Below the pieces are notes generated by a model, which worked only from the letters and a program-made list of their open reading frames with translations, was not told where the DNA came from and searched no databases. This document shows, one piece after another, positions 1 to 14,129 of a stretch of DNA of 64,000 bases (the first letter of the stretch is position 1; every line of letters starts with the position of its first letter). Source of the stretch: Brachionus manjavacas (lineage: Eukaryota > Rotifera > Eurotatoria > Ploima > Brachionidae); the NCBI GenBank assembly GCA_019054805.1, contig JAHQIY010000007.1:3539501-3603500 (forward strand). The letters run 5' to 3'. The translations under genes and the position numbers were made by a program.

Positions 1-1220
1 CAATGTTGTTGAAAGCCTAATAAAAGCACTAGACCTTTATATCAGTCCAAACGCTCATATTCTTCTTGTAATTAGAAATTTAGATTACACCTTAAGTGAC
101 CATAGACTAATTGAATATGCATTATTTGAAAAAGCACCTAAAATAAAACTTTTCAGAATGACTTTTACTGAAATTAGTCAAAATGCTGTCCTAGATGATC
201 AAAGAAGACTTTTTATGTGGGTCAAGAGCTATTTTATTTTTATTTTTTTTAATAAAAATAGTCAAGGATGCGAAATAGGTATTGTATACTTCAAATCAGG
301 TTTTGATCCTTCTGATTATCCAAGTGAAAAAGTATTTTTCTTAAAAAATGTCCTTAATTTTCAACATTTTTGCTGAAGGAATGGGAAGCTAGATATCTTT
401 TAGAACAATCTATGGCTATCAAATCTCCGAAAATCGAATTCCAATTAATGAATACTAAAAAATTTCAACAGTATTTATTTGAATCCAATGCTCTAGAAAT
501 GTATATTGATGACAAAGATATTCTTAAATTAATTCGATCAACATTCGTAAAACAATTTGCTTTCAAAAAAGTCTGCTTTGAACTTAAAATATCTTTCAAA
601 TTTTATGTTGTGTTCAAAGGGGTTCAATAAGATTAATTTTGATCTAATCGAAAACGAATGTGAAAACTTGGTATTAAAAAATCAAAGAGAAGGAGGTGGA
701 AATAATATTTTTTGCAAGGAAATAAAGTAATAAATTAGATCATCTAATTTTTTTTTTAATTTTTTTCTAGATTACATATTCAAAAATTTGAAGAAAAAGA
801 CCTTGATCAGTTTATTCTTATGGAAAAAATAAATTCAACAAAAGAAATTAATTATTTGATATATCCTCCTGATAAAATTAAAAAAGCTGAAATAAGCAAT
901 GAAATTGGTACGTTCGGAATAACTCTAGGGTAATATTAGTATTTAATAAAAATTCAAATTATGATTTAATATTAAATTTAATGATTTATTTAAGTCAAAT
1001 TTTTTTAAACTGTGCTTGAATCTAAAATTTTAATATATTTAAGTGATTCATCTGGTAAAATCTTTTATAATAAATATGCTGGAACACTGACTAAAGCTAA
1101 AAATATCTTATTTGATGAAGGTTTAAAGTTTAATTTTGTATGTTTTTTTAAATTTATATTTTGATTTAAGGAGGAATAATGAGTGGAAATGGAACATTTA
1201 ATTCAATTTATTTAACATAA
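1..1220 (+). CDS. GSS: Glutathione synthetase, 3' part (5' end outside window)
   Basis: Glutathione synthetase joins gamma-glutamylcysteine and glycine with ATP in the cytosol. The window holds the last 289 residues (animal enzymes are about 470). Exons read from the sequence: 1-216, 262-331, 379-570, 620-726, 771-929, 1044-1120, 1171-1220; phases agree and the stop is TAA at 1218-1220. Family blocks appear in order: EWEARYLLEQS, the ATP-grasp motif LVLKNQREGGGNN, ILMEKI, EIGTFGITLG, and the C-terminal glycine-rich GGIMSGNGTFN, which aligns with the GGVAAG loop of the human enzyme. Splicing at 216/262 restores RRLFIQGCEIGIVYF, matching family spacing. No frameshift is seen, so the gene looks intact as far as visible. 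It converges on the lipid-transfer gene downstream. Confidence 0.93.
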
Positions 1221-1363
1221 GATTTAAAAATGAAAACTAAAATTTAAAATTTTTTAAAAATTAAAGAAAATAATTTTTGCAAATTAAATTTTTATTTGAT
1301 TATTCTTTGTGATTATAAAAAAAATAAATATCCACTGACAATAAAATACCCCATTCCTTCGTT

Positions 1364-1725
1364 CGATTATGCTGCAGCACAAGCTAAGATACGCCTTTGG
1401 ACCATGCACCAAAGTACATCTCGCCCATGCTAAGACACGAAATAAAAAAAACAAAATAATAAAAAATAAGTTTTTCTAATATTATATTTTCTTAATTCTT
1501 GGTGCTGCATCGAATTCAAAATAAAAAAAATTTCTTTTTATTGTTTTTCTAAAACTCGAGTCTTGATGACGCATTAAATTAAGAATTCCAGAGCTTGATG
1601 CGCCCCTAAACTCGTGATGATACTATTAGACCATGGGTCTTTAATCAAAAATGTTTTAGCATGGGCGAGATGTACTTTGGTGCATGGTCCAAAGGCGTAT
1701 CTTAGCTTGTGCTGCAGCATAATCG
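1364..1725. repeat. Perfect 70-bp inverted repeat, about 222-bp spacer
   Basis: The arm 1364-1433 is the exact reverse complement of 1656-1725; past the inner ends homology decays. The arm is much more GC-rich than its surroundings and contains GCTGCAGC and GTACAT. The outer part of the left arm, from about 1353, resembles 60037-60085 at the terminus of the RTE-like element in the calpain intron (roughly 38 of 46 positions by eye). This suggests the arms are two copies of a retroelement terminus in opposite orientation, or a snap-back non-autonomous element. No target-site duplication could be seen. Confidence 0.9.
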
Positions 1726-1768
1726 ATCTTGGTCAACGCATACGTGATATTAAACCACTATTTTTTCA

Positions 1769-1829
1769 AGTTTGTAAATATTTTATGCACGATTCAAGTA
1801 AGGAAATGTGCATAAAATATTTACAAACT
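1769..1829. repeat. Perfect 22-bp stem hairpin, 17-nt loop
   Basis: 1769-1790 is the exact reverse complement of 1808-1829, separated by a 17-nt loop. The stem is AT-rich with GTGCAT next to the loop. It lies 43 bp beyond the right arm of the larger inverted repeat and may belong to the same mobile structure. Whether it is transcribed is unknown. Confidence 0.85.
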
Positions 1830-2294
1830 AAGATTTCATAAGATTCAGGATTTCACGATTTTTTTCAAGTCTAAGTAATGATCATGAATAAATTTTAAAA
1901 GTTAATAAAATTCCATTTTATTTGAAAAAAGCCGGGTTTTTTTAAAGTCCCAAATTAAAGTCCAAGTCATTGAGAAAACTTGTTCGGATGGACTTGGACT
2001 TGACTTGAGGCGTGTGACTTTTAAACAACTGTGGAAAAAAGAAAAAGAGGTGATCTTATTCATTTGTACTAGTTCATGCAATGAATTAACTTGGTAGAAT
2101 TTAAATTAATTTACTTTATTTTATGTAAATTGTTGAAAAAAACACAAAGCAGAACATCACTGTAGATTAATTGGGTAAAAAGAAGCCCTCTTTCTACTTA
2201 GCTGTATTGAGAAATAATAAGAAATACTTTTTTAATTTTACATAAATAAAATACTTTATTAATTTGAATAAATTTGCTTGTTCAAATTGTATTA

Positions 2295-2977
2295 TTAAGC
2301 CAAGACAAGTTCTAAGAAATTGTTTTCATCATAAAGTTTGTACAAAATTGAATAAGCTTTTTCTAAAGTATTTGAAAAATCCTTGAATAAGTCGTCAAAA
2401 GTATTTCCTTCAGCTCCATTGCTTAGTTTAAGGTATAATTCTTGTTTTTTTGGCAAAAAATGAACGCCAGTTTTGACCAGATTTCGGACCATTTGCTTGT
2501 GTCTAAAAGCTAACGTTTGCTCATATACTTCCCAAGCCAACTCGTGTGATTTTTTTGGAGTATTCTGATTTTGATAAATGGCTTCGATGAATTTTCTCAA
2601 GAAGTCAAGACCTCTCATTAAACGAAGCAAAGACAAAGTAACTTTCTTTTCTTTCATGTAAATACCATTTGCCTTTTCATATTCGATTGCTGAATGTACA
2701 GTAGCATAGTTGTTGTTTGGTGCATCTTTGGCAATTGCTTTTTCTATTTTATGAAATTTGTCATTAATATCATGGACCACAAATCCAAACACCTTTCCCA
2801 AATGGTCAAAAAATCTATTAAAAAAAATTAGTGTACGAAGAAAGCTTAATAATAATAATACTTCATTAGTTCTTTATAGGCAAGAATGAATTTTTTTAGA
2901 TCAAGGGATGTTTCATTGACGACAAAAGATGCCTTAATAGCATCCAAAGCTATCTTTGCATTGTAATGATTAGACAT
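2295..2977 (-). CDS. CPTP: Ceramide-1-phosphate/glycolipid transfer protein (GLTP domain)
   Basis: Cytosolic lipid carrier that moves ceramide-1-phosphate or related sphingolipids between membranes through a two-layer all-alpha GLTP fold. Two exons, 2977-2862 and 2814-2295, give 211 residues, close to human CPTP (about 214). The joined sequence reads LMKFFDHLGKVFGFVVHD, the typical start of the domain. Candidate headgroup residues are Asp54, Lys58, Arg106 (LLRLMRGLDFLRKF) and His144 (LAFRHKQMVR). These match the positions used by CPTP rather than GLTP, where a Trp stacks on the sugar. Without an alignment the CPTP/GLTPD2 choice stays moderate. The ATG at 2977 follows an acceptor-like TTATTTAG. 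Confidence 0.85.
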
Positions 2978-4259
2978 TTTAATATAAACTTCTAAATAAT
3001 TTCTGATTTTAAAATTTTATTCTTTTGAATTTTTCATCTTGTGCACACAAAAATCATTCAATGCTTGATTGCCGATTACAATTATCAAAAATTTATGTCT
3101 GCCTTTTTTCTAAAAATTAAATTGTTCAAGTATAAACTTGACGCCATTTTGAAGTCTCTTCATTTTTCAAATCACCAATTTCTTATTGAACTAAAACCAA
3201 ACAATTAAATCATTTTTAAATTTTTATCTATCGTGTATTTTTTTAAAGTGTTTAGTCTTAAATTCGTGATTAATATAATAAATTTAAAAATTAATTTATT
3301 AATAATAATAATTTAATCCTAATTTTTATAAAAATAATATTTGTGTTGAATATCAAATTTTTATAAAAAAAAACACAGCTAAAAAATTTCTTTAATACTT
3401 TAATTTTTTGTATATTTTTTATATGTTTGTGGTGTCAATTTAAAATATGAAGTATTTTATTAAAATATTTGGAATTGAAGTTAAAGTTGTGTTTAAAAAA
3501 TAAATTCAATTTTTTTTTAAATAAAAATGTTAATTTGATCTCATTTGTTTTTGTTAAAAAAGTAAAAATTGTTTACGAAATCTTTTATTTTAAAAAAAAT
3601 TATTGCTAAGGAAAGATATCTTAATCTCTTTTGAAAGAATTTTTTGTTTTTAATTTAAATTATTCGCGATAAAGCGCAATTATTTTTTGTGCCTTTTTTT
3701 TACTATTTTTCCTACTAGTTCCTAAAATAATCAACTTTCTCTAATTTTTGAAAGTTAATTTATTTTGGAGAAAAAACGAATTGCAGGAAAAATTGTTTTC
3801 GTGTCAATTTTTTTAGCACATAAATTTTTATTTTCATTATTTCAATAAATTTTTGGATTAGTGTAGCCATTTTTCATGAGACACTTAAATTAAATTTTTA
3901 ACAAGTTCACTATGATTTATTTTTTTAAAGTTAGAATATTATTGCAACAAATTCTCGTCTAAACAAAAAAATATTCGAAATACATGTTGTTTAAAAATAA
4001 ACTAATTTTTAGTATTTTTTGAAAGGTTTTATTTAGCACATCAATTATGGATGCTCATCAGGATTATTTAAATTACAAAAAATAAAATTAAAATCGATGT
4101 AAAACTAATAATTTCTGCTTTCAAATATTTTTTGATATAGCTTAATTCCATGATTTTTGCTGTTCGATCTCTGACTCTAACATATCATATAAGATTTTTG
4201 TTTATTTATTAGCTGAATCAAACCAATTAATTTACCTATTTCGGCTGATTCGAATAAAA
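2978..4259. other. AT-rich intergenic DNA, nothing recognised
   Basis: About 1.3 kb between the GLTP-family and bZIP genes. It is dominated by homopolymer A/T runs with no ORF of coding character, no tRNA-like fold and no clear inverted repeat. It must include the bZIP 3' UTR and the upstream region of the GLTP gene. Confidence 0.6.
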
Positions 4260-4715
4260 TTATGCATTTGATAAAGAGTCGGCTGAGGTCTTTTTCTTCA
4301 GATCTTGATTCATGATGAGTTTGTACAACGTGGAAGTGGGTATCTCATTCGGTTTAAATGATGGATTTTCCGAGTTCAAGGAATAACAGTGCTGAAAAAG
4401 GCTCCTGAGGGTGTTCAGTTCCTTTTGGAGGCTTTCTAGTTTGCTATTTAGCTGAACATTCTCCTGCTTCAGCTCATTTACTTGGTCGGCACATTCCTGA
4501 AGTTTCATTCTATTCTTAGCCCGACTTTTGCGCACCGATTCATTGTTTCGTTCGCGCCTTATCCTATAGTCGTTTGATTCGTCGTTCGATGACGACGAGG
4601 CTATCGATGAAGTGTCCATACTTTTCATTGATTTAGATATGAAAAATGTGTTTTGAGCCTGAAATAATGAGCCAAGAACTGATTTAAACTTCATCGTCAT
4701 CGTTGGCGAAGTCAT
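4260..4715 (-). CDS. C/EBP-like bZIP transcription factor (gamma type)
   Basis: A 151-residue nuclear DNA-binding protein. After a Ser/Asp-rich stretch (about residues 33-50) comes the C/EBP basic region YRIRRERNNESVRKSRAKNR (about 50-69), with the RRERNNxxVRKSR signature that separates C/EBP from AP-1 and CREB. A leucine zipper of about five heptads follows, ending ELNTLRSLF. Length and the lack of a large N-terminal activation region resemble C/EBP-gamma (about 150 residues), which acts mainly as a heterodimer partner. The frame is uninterrupted. The first ATG (4715) was taken; a TTTCAG just inside the ORF could be a splice acceptor, in which case translation may start at MKSMDTSS. An acceptor-like TTTTAG lies about 20 nt upstream of the ATG. 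Confidence 0.85.
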   Translation of the reverse strand: MTSPTMTMKFKSVLGSLFQAQNTFFISKSMKSMDTSSIASSSSNDESNDYRIRRERNNESVRKSRAKNRMKLQECADQVNELKQENVQLNSKLESLQKELNTLRSLFQHCYSLNSENPSFKPNEIPTSTLYKLIMNQDLKKKTSADSLSNA

Positions 4716-5178
4716 TGCTGGAATTTTTAGGCTCTAAAAGCTTTAAATTAGATTTTTAGATTAACAGCAAACAATAAAACAAAAAATAGTAACTCAGTTG
4801 CTAGAAAAAATTTCAGAAATTTTTGAAAAAAAATATTCCTAGTCATTCATTATATAAAAAAACGCTTTTATAACAAACTACAGCTTATACTACGTTTGCG
4901 AACACGCTTTTTATTAAACCAAGAGTATTTCTAGCATGCTCAAAGGTTGGTTTTATTTTTATCTAGAATTTAAAATTTTTTATTTTTTCGCTTACTAAAA
5001 CTTGTTTATAAATGCTTTAAATGATAAAATTCTCAATTACTTTATTGTTTCAAAATTATGTTAGCTTTTTAACTAGAGAAAAAAAATTTTTACATTAAAA
5101 TAGTTGTTTTATTTAAAAAAAGAAACTGAAGAGAATTTTTTATTTACAAATTAAAAAATTTTAAAATGAGCTTTTAAG
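4716..5178. other. Intergenic DNA, nothing recognised
   Basis: Short AT-rich spacer between the choline kinase 3' end and the bZIP start, both on the minus strand. It presumably carries the bZIP promoter; no motif can be assigned. Confidence 0.5.
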
Positions 5179-8593
<3,415 letters not shown>

Positions 8594-10842
8594 TTTAGAA
8601 TTTTCTAAAATCTAAAAAAATTAATTCATTAGGACCGGTCAGGTTTAATGAACCAAAACTCATTTAATTTGACTCAACCCAAAAGGCTTTTGATTATCGT
8701 TGATTTTCAAATACTGGTATTAAACTAAATAAAAAAAAAGAAAACAAAAATCCAAATATTTGAATAAAATAAATTTGTTCAATCGTTATGCAATAAAAAT
8801 TACAAAAATATTATAATTTAATTGCTAGTATTTGTATTCTTCATTAGACTTACCTGATAATCTAAGACTGTTTTCAATTGTTTTTATTTAAAATAAAATA
8901 TTTCAGTCAAATTTATATGTTATGAATTTTGAATGCATTTTATAGTTAAAATGAATCAAAAGGTCATATCTCTCATTCATCTATGATAAAACATATACCC
9001 TGTAAAATTTTTTTAAAAGTCGATTTCAAATTAATAAATTTTTTATGAATAATTTAAATAATGAATGCCAAATTAGCATTTAAATTTATGTTCACCATTC
9101 ACAAAAATCAAGGTTAACGTGACTAGAAGGACATTGAAAATAATATTTATTATATCTTCAAGATCTTCTAAAATAAATGACTTAATTTGTTACTTCGATA
9201 AAAAATATTAAAAAGTTCATTTTTTTCTTTTTTGAACTATCTTTTAAAATAATTAAAACAAATATTCAGACAAATATAGCTTCTTAATTTTTTGACCTAA
9301 AATCCAAAATAAGTTTTTGAACTATATTATAGAATTTTTTTTGTCTGATTTCATCCCTGGATATATTGGTTGAGTAATTAATAATTCTTTAGGAAGAAAT
9401 TTTAACATTTGTTCTATTTTAAATCGAAAATTTTATCCAAATTCATTTAGAAATTTTCAAGCCTAACATTCTCCAGAAATCTTATTTACGTTCCTAAAAT
9501 TTTAATTTAATTTACTAAAAATTGTGTAGTTAGTTATAAAAAAATTCTAGACATGAAATAAAATTTCGTGCGATTTTCTCAATAGGTTAACATTTTGTTC
9601 AGCACAAATAATTTTAATATTTTTTTTTAAGTTTTTATGATAGAAATAATGATAATTTTAACCAAAGTCAATGAATTTTTAAATTTTTTTGATTTTTCTA
9701 CATAAAATTAAGGTGTTTAATTTAAAATTGAAATTCAAATGCTCAAAACTCTATTAATATTGACAATTTGTATCAAAATTCGCTATAATGAAATACATTT
9801 TATGTTAATATCTTGAATTTACGAAATTTATTAGATTTCAAGAAAATTTTAAGAACTAGGCTGATATTTAAACATTACATTAAAAAAGAATGAATTTATT
9901 GAAAAATATGAGCTCTCAGAAATTGCCTTTTGAATTAATTAAAAAATTGTGCATTTGAATTTTCTAGAATTTCGATTCAGGTATTTCTCCAGAATATTTT
10001 GTACATATGCTGAACAAAATATCTAAGTTTTAAGCGAGTTCAAAAAATCACAATTATTTAATTTGAAAAGGCTTAATCAAACATACTTGTTATTATAATT
10101 AACCAAAAGAATTTCGATATAAAAAACACAGGTTAAATATTCTTTAAAAATTAGACTTACTTATCTGATTTAAAAGCTATAGTTGGAAAAAATAAAATAA
10201 TAAATTTTCACATAATTTCTTAGACTTATAAATTGATAATGATTCATGATTTGAATAAGATTATCAGTCGATTTTATATTTTATCTAATCTTTAAAGAGC
10301 TTAATTATAAATGTTTCTATCTGTGCAATAAAATACCATTACAATATTAAGTATTCTCTACATCATGGTATTTTTTATCTGCATTTCATGATGAATGCTT
10401 TTACGATAAAGTTTCTATACCTTTTGGACTTAAAACTTAAAAAAGTGTTGCATAATTTTTACTCTTTAGATTTAAAATACCACTTGAGTTTGTACAATCT
10501 CTAATTAAAAAATCATAAAAAAATTTTCGGCAGCGTAAAATTAGTTAAATCAATTAGGTTTCATTTAACTTAAAAAAAGACAACGAAAAAATTTAATTTC
10601 TTGATTAAATATAAAAAAATTAAAATTGTAAAAAAAATTTTTTTTATTTCAAATGGTTTACGAAAAAAATATTTAAAAAATTTAAATCAGATAAAAATGC
10701 TTAATTTAGATAAAAAAATATTTAGCAAATATTTAAAAAAAAACATTGAGAAAATTAATTTTTAATTAAATAAACATTTAGTATGATTTGAAGCTTTTAG
10801 ATATGAGATCTTTAGTGTTGATTATTAATTAAACGCAATTGA
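8594..10842. other. AT-rich intergenic DNA, nothing recognised
   Basis: About 2.2 kb between the villin stop and the choline kinase start, both on the minus strand. I see no exon-like frames, RNA genes or inverted repeats of note. The region just upstream of 8593 carries acceptor-like TTTTTTTAG and ATTTTAG on the minus strand, so a 5' UTR intron or trans-splice site is possible there. Confidence 0.55.
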
Positions 10843-13800
10843 CTAAAATAAACGAACAGATCTCTTCAATTCTTTTTGCTTCCAAACTGGTTTTTCTTTA
10901 AACTGTTGATATGTAATTTTGAAAATCTTTAAAAAGTCCTCTTCAGTTAAATGAACCTTATTTAAGAGAATTAAAGCATCAATTATTTTTAAATATTAAA
11001 TTTTAATTTTTCTACTTCTTTGGACTCGTTTAGAACATTCTCTGGCAACTCATCCACAGGTTTGATCAATTCATCATAGCTGTACTTGGAATATTTATTA
11101 AAATCGATGGCATCTCTTGACTTACCGCCATTTAGTGATTTTTCTTTAATCGCTAACTGAAACAAATGAGGCTGATTCTTTGATTGCAATTCTTGTTTAA
11201 CGAAATTGTAGTCACTATCGTTCTAGTAAAAATTTGAATTTTATTAGAAAAAAATCTTATCTTTTTACTTTATTATTCCAAAAATTTGAGTCCCATGGTC
11301 CGAAAAAACCCGTAAAAATTGGTGGTTCATATCCTTGTTTAATTCTGTATATGGGAATATCATTAGGACGCTGACTAGGGTCACTTTTAAGATATTCGAT
11401 TGCAATTCTTTCTGATTCTTCTTTTTCAGTTTTATTTGAATCTTTATATTTAAATGAGTAAAAAAAATTTTTTACTCCAAAATTGAAATACTCACTTGAG
11501 CCTGTCCACAAAAAAAGTTTATCCCATGCATCTAATAGCATTACGTCTGTTGTGTTGAGATCAACTTGAGAAAATTGGAATATTTCTGTCACATTCAATC
11601 GCCCGGATGAATTAGAAATTTCAAACAAACGAGTAAATGTAGCCTGATTAACTTTAACTGGTCTTTTTTCCCTATGGTATTCAGCTTTACCACCCAAAAA
11701 ACTCCAAAAATCATCTTTCTCCTGGCTTTCGATAATTATCTCGGGCTCTTTTTTGGTCGATAGAACAATAGATTTGGCTGCCTCGCGTTCATCGCCTGTT
11801 GAACTTTTCCCGCACCATATGTAAAAAAGACTTGAATTGTGACAAATTATGAATACATCATTAGAATTTAAATTCGAAGCCTTGCATTCAACCTTTTTAA
11901 ATTAAATTTAACAAAATCTAAAAAACCAAATTCTAATTTAGAATTTACTTGAACAGCTTTTATGTTCGATGGTCCGTAAGATTTTACTTGAAGCATATAA
12001 CTTTCAGACAATTTATCGTCATTTTCAGGGATTGTCAAATTTTTAAAACCGCTAGCTTTTCCTCCCTTTGAAACCAAAACATTTTGAAAAATATTTATTT
12101 TGAAGAACAAACAAACCATATAGATAATTATTCGACTATCGAATATTGACATGAAATGAATTGGCTCTTTTCCTTCAACGACTCTCACCTGTAGAGCTTG
12201 ACCATTGCAAATTTCATTGTCAAGCTCAATTACTTTAAGCGCCACAGTACCTTGTTCGTCAATAGTCGATTTTCTTCCCTGAAAAGAAAAATAGATTAGC
12301 CCAGACCCACTTCATTTTTTCTGGATACTGACAATCCAATAATACAAAATGTGCTTTTCAATATTATCTAATTTGTATCTATAATAAATTATATAACAAT
12401 CACCGGTGTGAAATTCTGAATATTTTTTAGGATCTAGTTGGTGTATGTCAAAATTTTGAACAAACCATATCTGTTTGTCCCCTTTTCCATCATCAACCAT
12501 TTGTGACTCAGCTGCAATATGATGATTAGAGTGTAGAATCGAAGCATCAAATTTAGACTGCAAGGTCTTGGCAATTGAATTAGCACTAAATGTTCGACCA
12601 AGGCCTTTTGTTTCAGTCAATTCGGGCCATCGATTAAACAATGCCTTAAACTCAACAGGCTCACTTCCGTCAATAACCCTTGTTACTTTGATATAATTTT
12701 GCTGCTTTTCATCATATCCTTTGGCTTGCAGAAAACCCTAAATTAATTACAAAAATAAACAAATTTAATCTAAACTAAATTTTAATTACTAAAGCATTTC
12801 GCATTGCTTCTTGTCTTTCTTTTTGGCTTGATTTCCTACCAATCCAGACCCAAATTCCGTGCTTGCCATTATCCACTATGAAAGAGTCCTTGGTGGCAAA
12901 AAAAATAAAGAAAAAAAATAAAACTAATTAGTAATGGTTTAAAATAGCCCTAGACAAGCTAATTTTTACTTTCTAATAATTTAAAATAAAGTTGATATCT
13001 TAAATAATATTTTGAAGGGAAAATTTTAAAATTTTAAATTACATCACTATTCAAATCTTCTTTGTATAATGGTCCAGCTTTTTGTTCGATAATCTTTATT
13101 TTAACCATACCATCGCCTTCGTTTAACGCGTCTGAACATCTAAACAATAAAAATTAAGTTAAACAATTAATGGTTAAATAAATTGACTTACTTGTATAAC
13201 TTCAAATAAGAATAAGAGTCTTTTTCAAATTTTAAATCATCTTGGCTTGATAAGTCGTTTTTAAGCTTGGAAAGTTTTTCTTTTAACGGAAATTTGGACT
13301 CGAAAAGCTTTAGCTCTTCTTTTGGCAAGTCTTTTTCTTCTCCATCTTCAACAACCACAATATTACATTCACCGTTTCTTTCATCCCTGAACATTCGGGC
13401 TTTATTCAAGGCCTGAATTTTTTTTTAATTATTTTCAGTGTAGAACAAAAAAAATTTCTGTTTTTTACTTGTAATTTTTCCATTTTATTGGCAAGCTTTC
13501 CATTCCAAACAAAAATGGTCGAGTTCAAATCAATCAGGAAAGAATCGTTTCTGTTCACCGCAGCCCATTCAATGTTAGCTAGCTCATTTAACCTTATATT
13601 ACGTTTCCCTTTTACTTGAAATAGTCTGGGTTCGAACTTTTTTTCATAATGATGGAAGCCACTTTGAAAGCCTCCATTCTGGTATCTAAGACCACCTTTT
13701 TGTTTAAAATAGCTTAAAAATCTTTCTGATTCGTAGGCTTGACATTCACGATGCTGAACCGGAGCGCCATCGAGGAATTCGTCCAGCTCGACCATTTTAA

Positions 13801-14129
13801 ATGCTGCCACTCCTTGCTCATCTATTGTGCTCTCAGTCCCCACCCAAATATGAATGTGCTGAACAACAGTTTTCTGAATTTCAGAAGAGTTATAGATCAA
13901 ATACGTATCACCTTTGAAAAAAGTTCCATGCGAGTCTTTAGGAACTGAAACCAGTTGAAAATTCTAAAAAAAAAATTCAAAAATAATGCAAAATTTTTAA
14001 AATTGAATCAAAAATACTTACTTCAACTCGCCATATGTGAAAATTTGGCTTATTTTTTTGTATTGCATAGAAAGCCGGCTCATTTAAATTTTGAATCGAA
14101 TGACCGTTTAGATTATTTGAAATAGTCAT
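10843..14129 (-). CDS. VIL1-like: Villin-like actin-binding protein (gelsolin repeats plus headpiece)
   Basis: Actin-severing, capping and bundling protein of the villin/advillin group. Eleven exons: 14129-14022, 13963-13469, 13412-13192, 13139-13043, 12888-12790, 12737-12333, 12278-12117, 12065-11949, 11892-11269, 11222-11016, 10956-10843; total 2649 nt, 882 residues (human villin 827). Gelsolin repeats are visible throughout: HIHIWVGTESTIDEQGVAA (G1), FVWNGKLANKMEK (G2), DNGKHGIWVWIGRKSSQKER (G3), YYWIGRKSTIDEQGTVAL (G4), IWCGKSSTGDEREAA (G5), KLFLWTGSSE (G6). A divergent linker follows, then a headpiece VHLTEEDFLKIFKI ... KPVWKQKELKRS ending in LF. The headpiece is what separates villin from gelsolin and allows bundling. 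All splice phases agree and no break is seen. Whether it marks microvilli in this animal is inference. Confidence 0.95.

Larger units (their letters stand above)
1221..2294. other. Intergenic tract with palindromic repeats
   Basis: Gap between the convergent GSS and GLTP-family genes. It holds the 70-bp inverted repeat (arms 1364-1433 and 1656-1725), a perfect 22-bp hairpin (1769-1829) and a short palindromic AAGTCCAAGTC pair near 1958-2001, each listed separately. Apart from these it is AT-rich with no convincing exon. The open frame at 1614-1841 runs across the repeats and has no protein-like composition. Confidence 0.6.

Noticed and set aside
158-630. Two separate plus-strand ORFs as independent genes
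   Set aside because: They are exons of glutathione synthetase with intron read-through at their ends; splicing at GT/AG restores the family sequence.
1614-1841. 75-codon plus-strand ORF
   Set aside because: It runs through the inverted repeat and hairpin, shows no coding character and is explained by the repeats.
13739-13948. Plus-strand ORF within villin
   Set aside because: Antisense shadow of villin exon 2.
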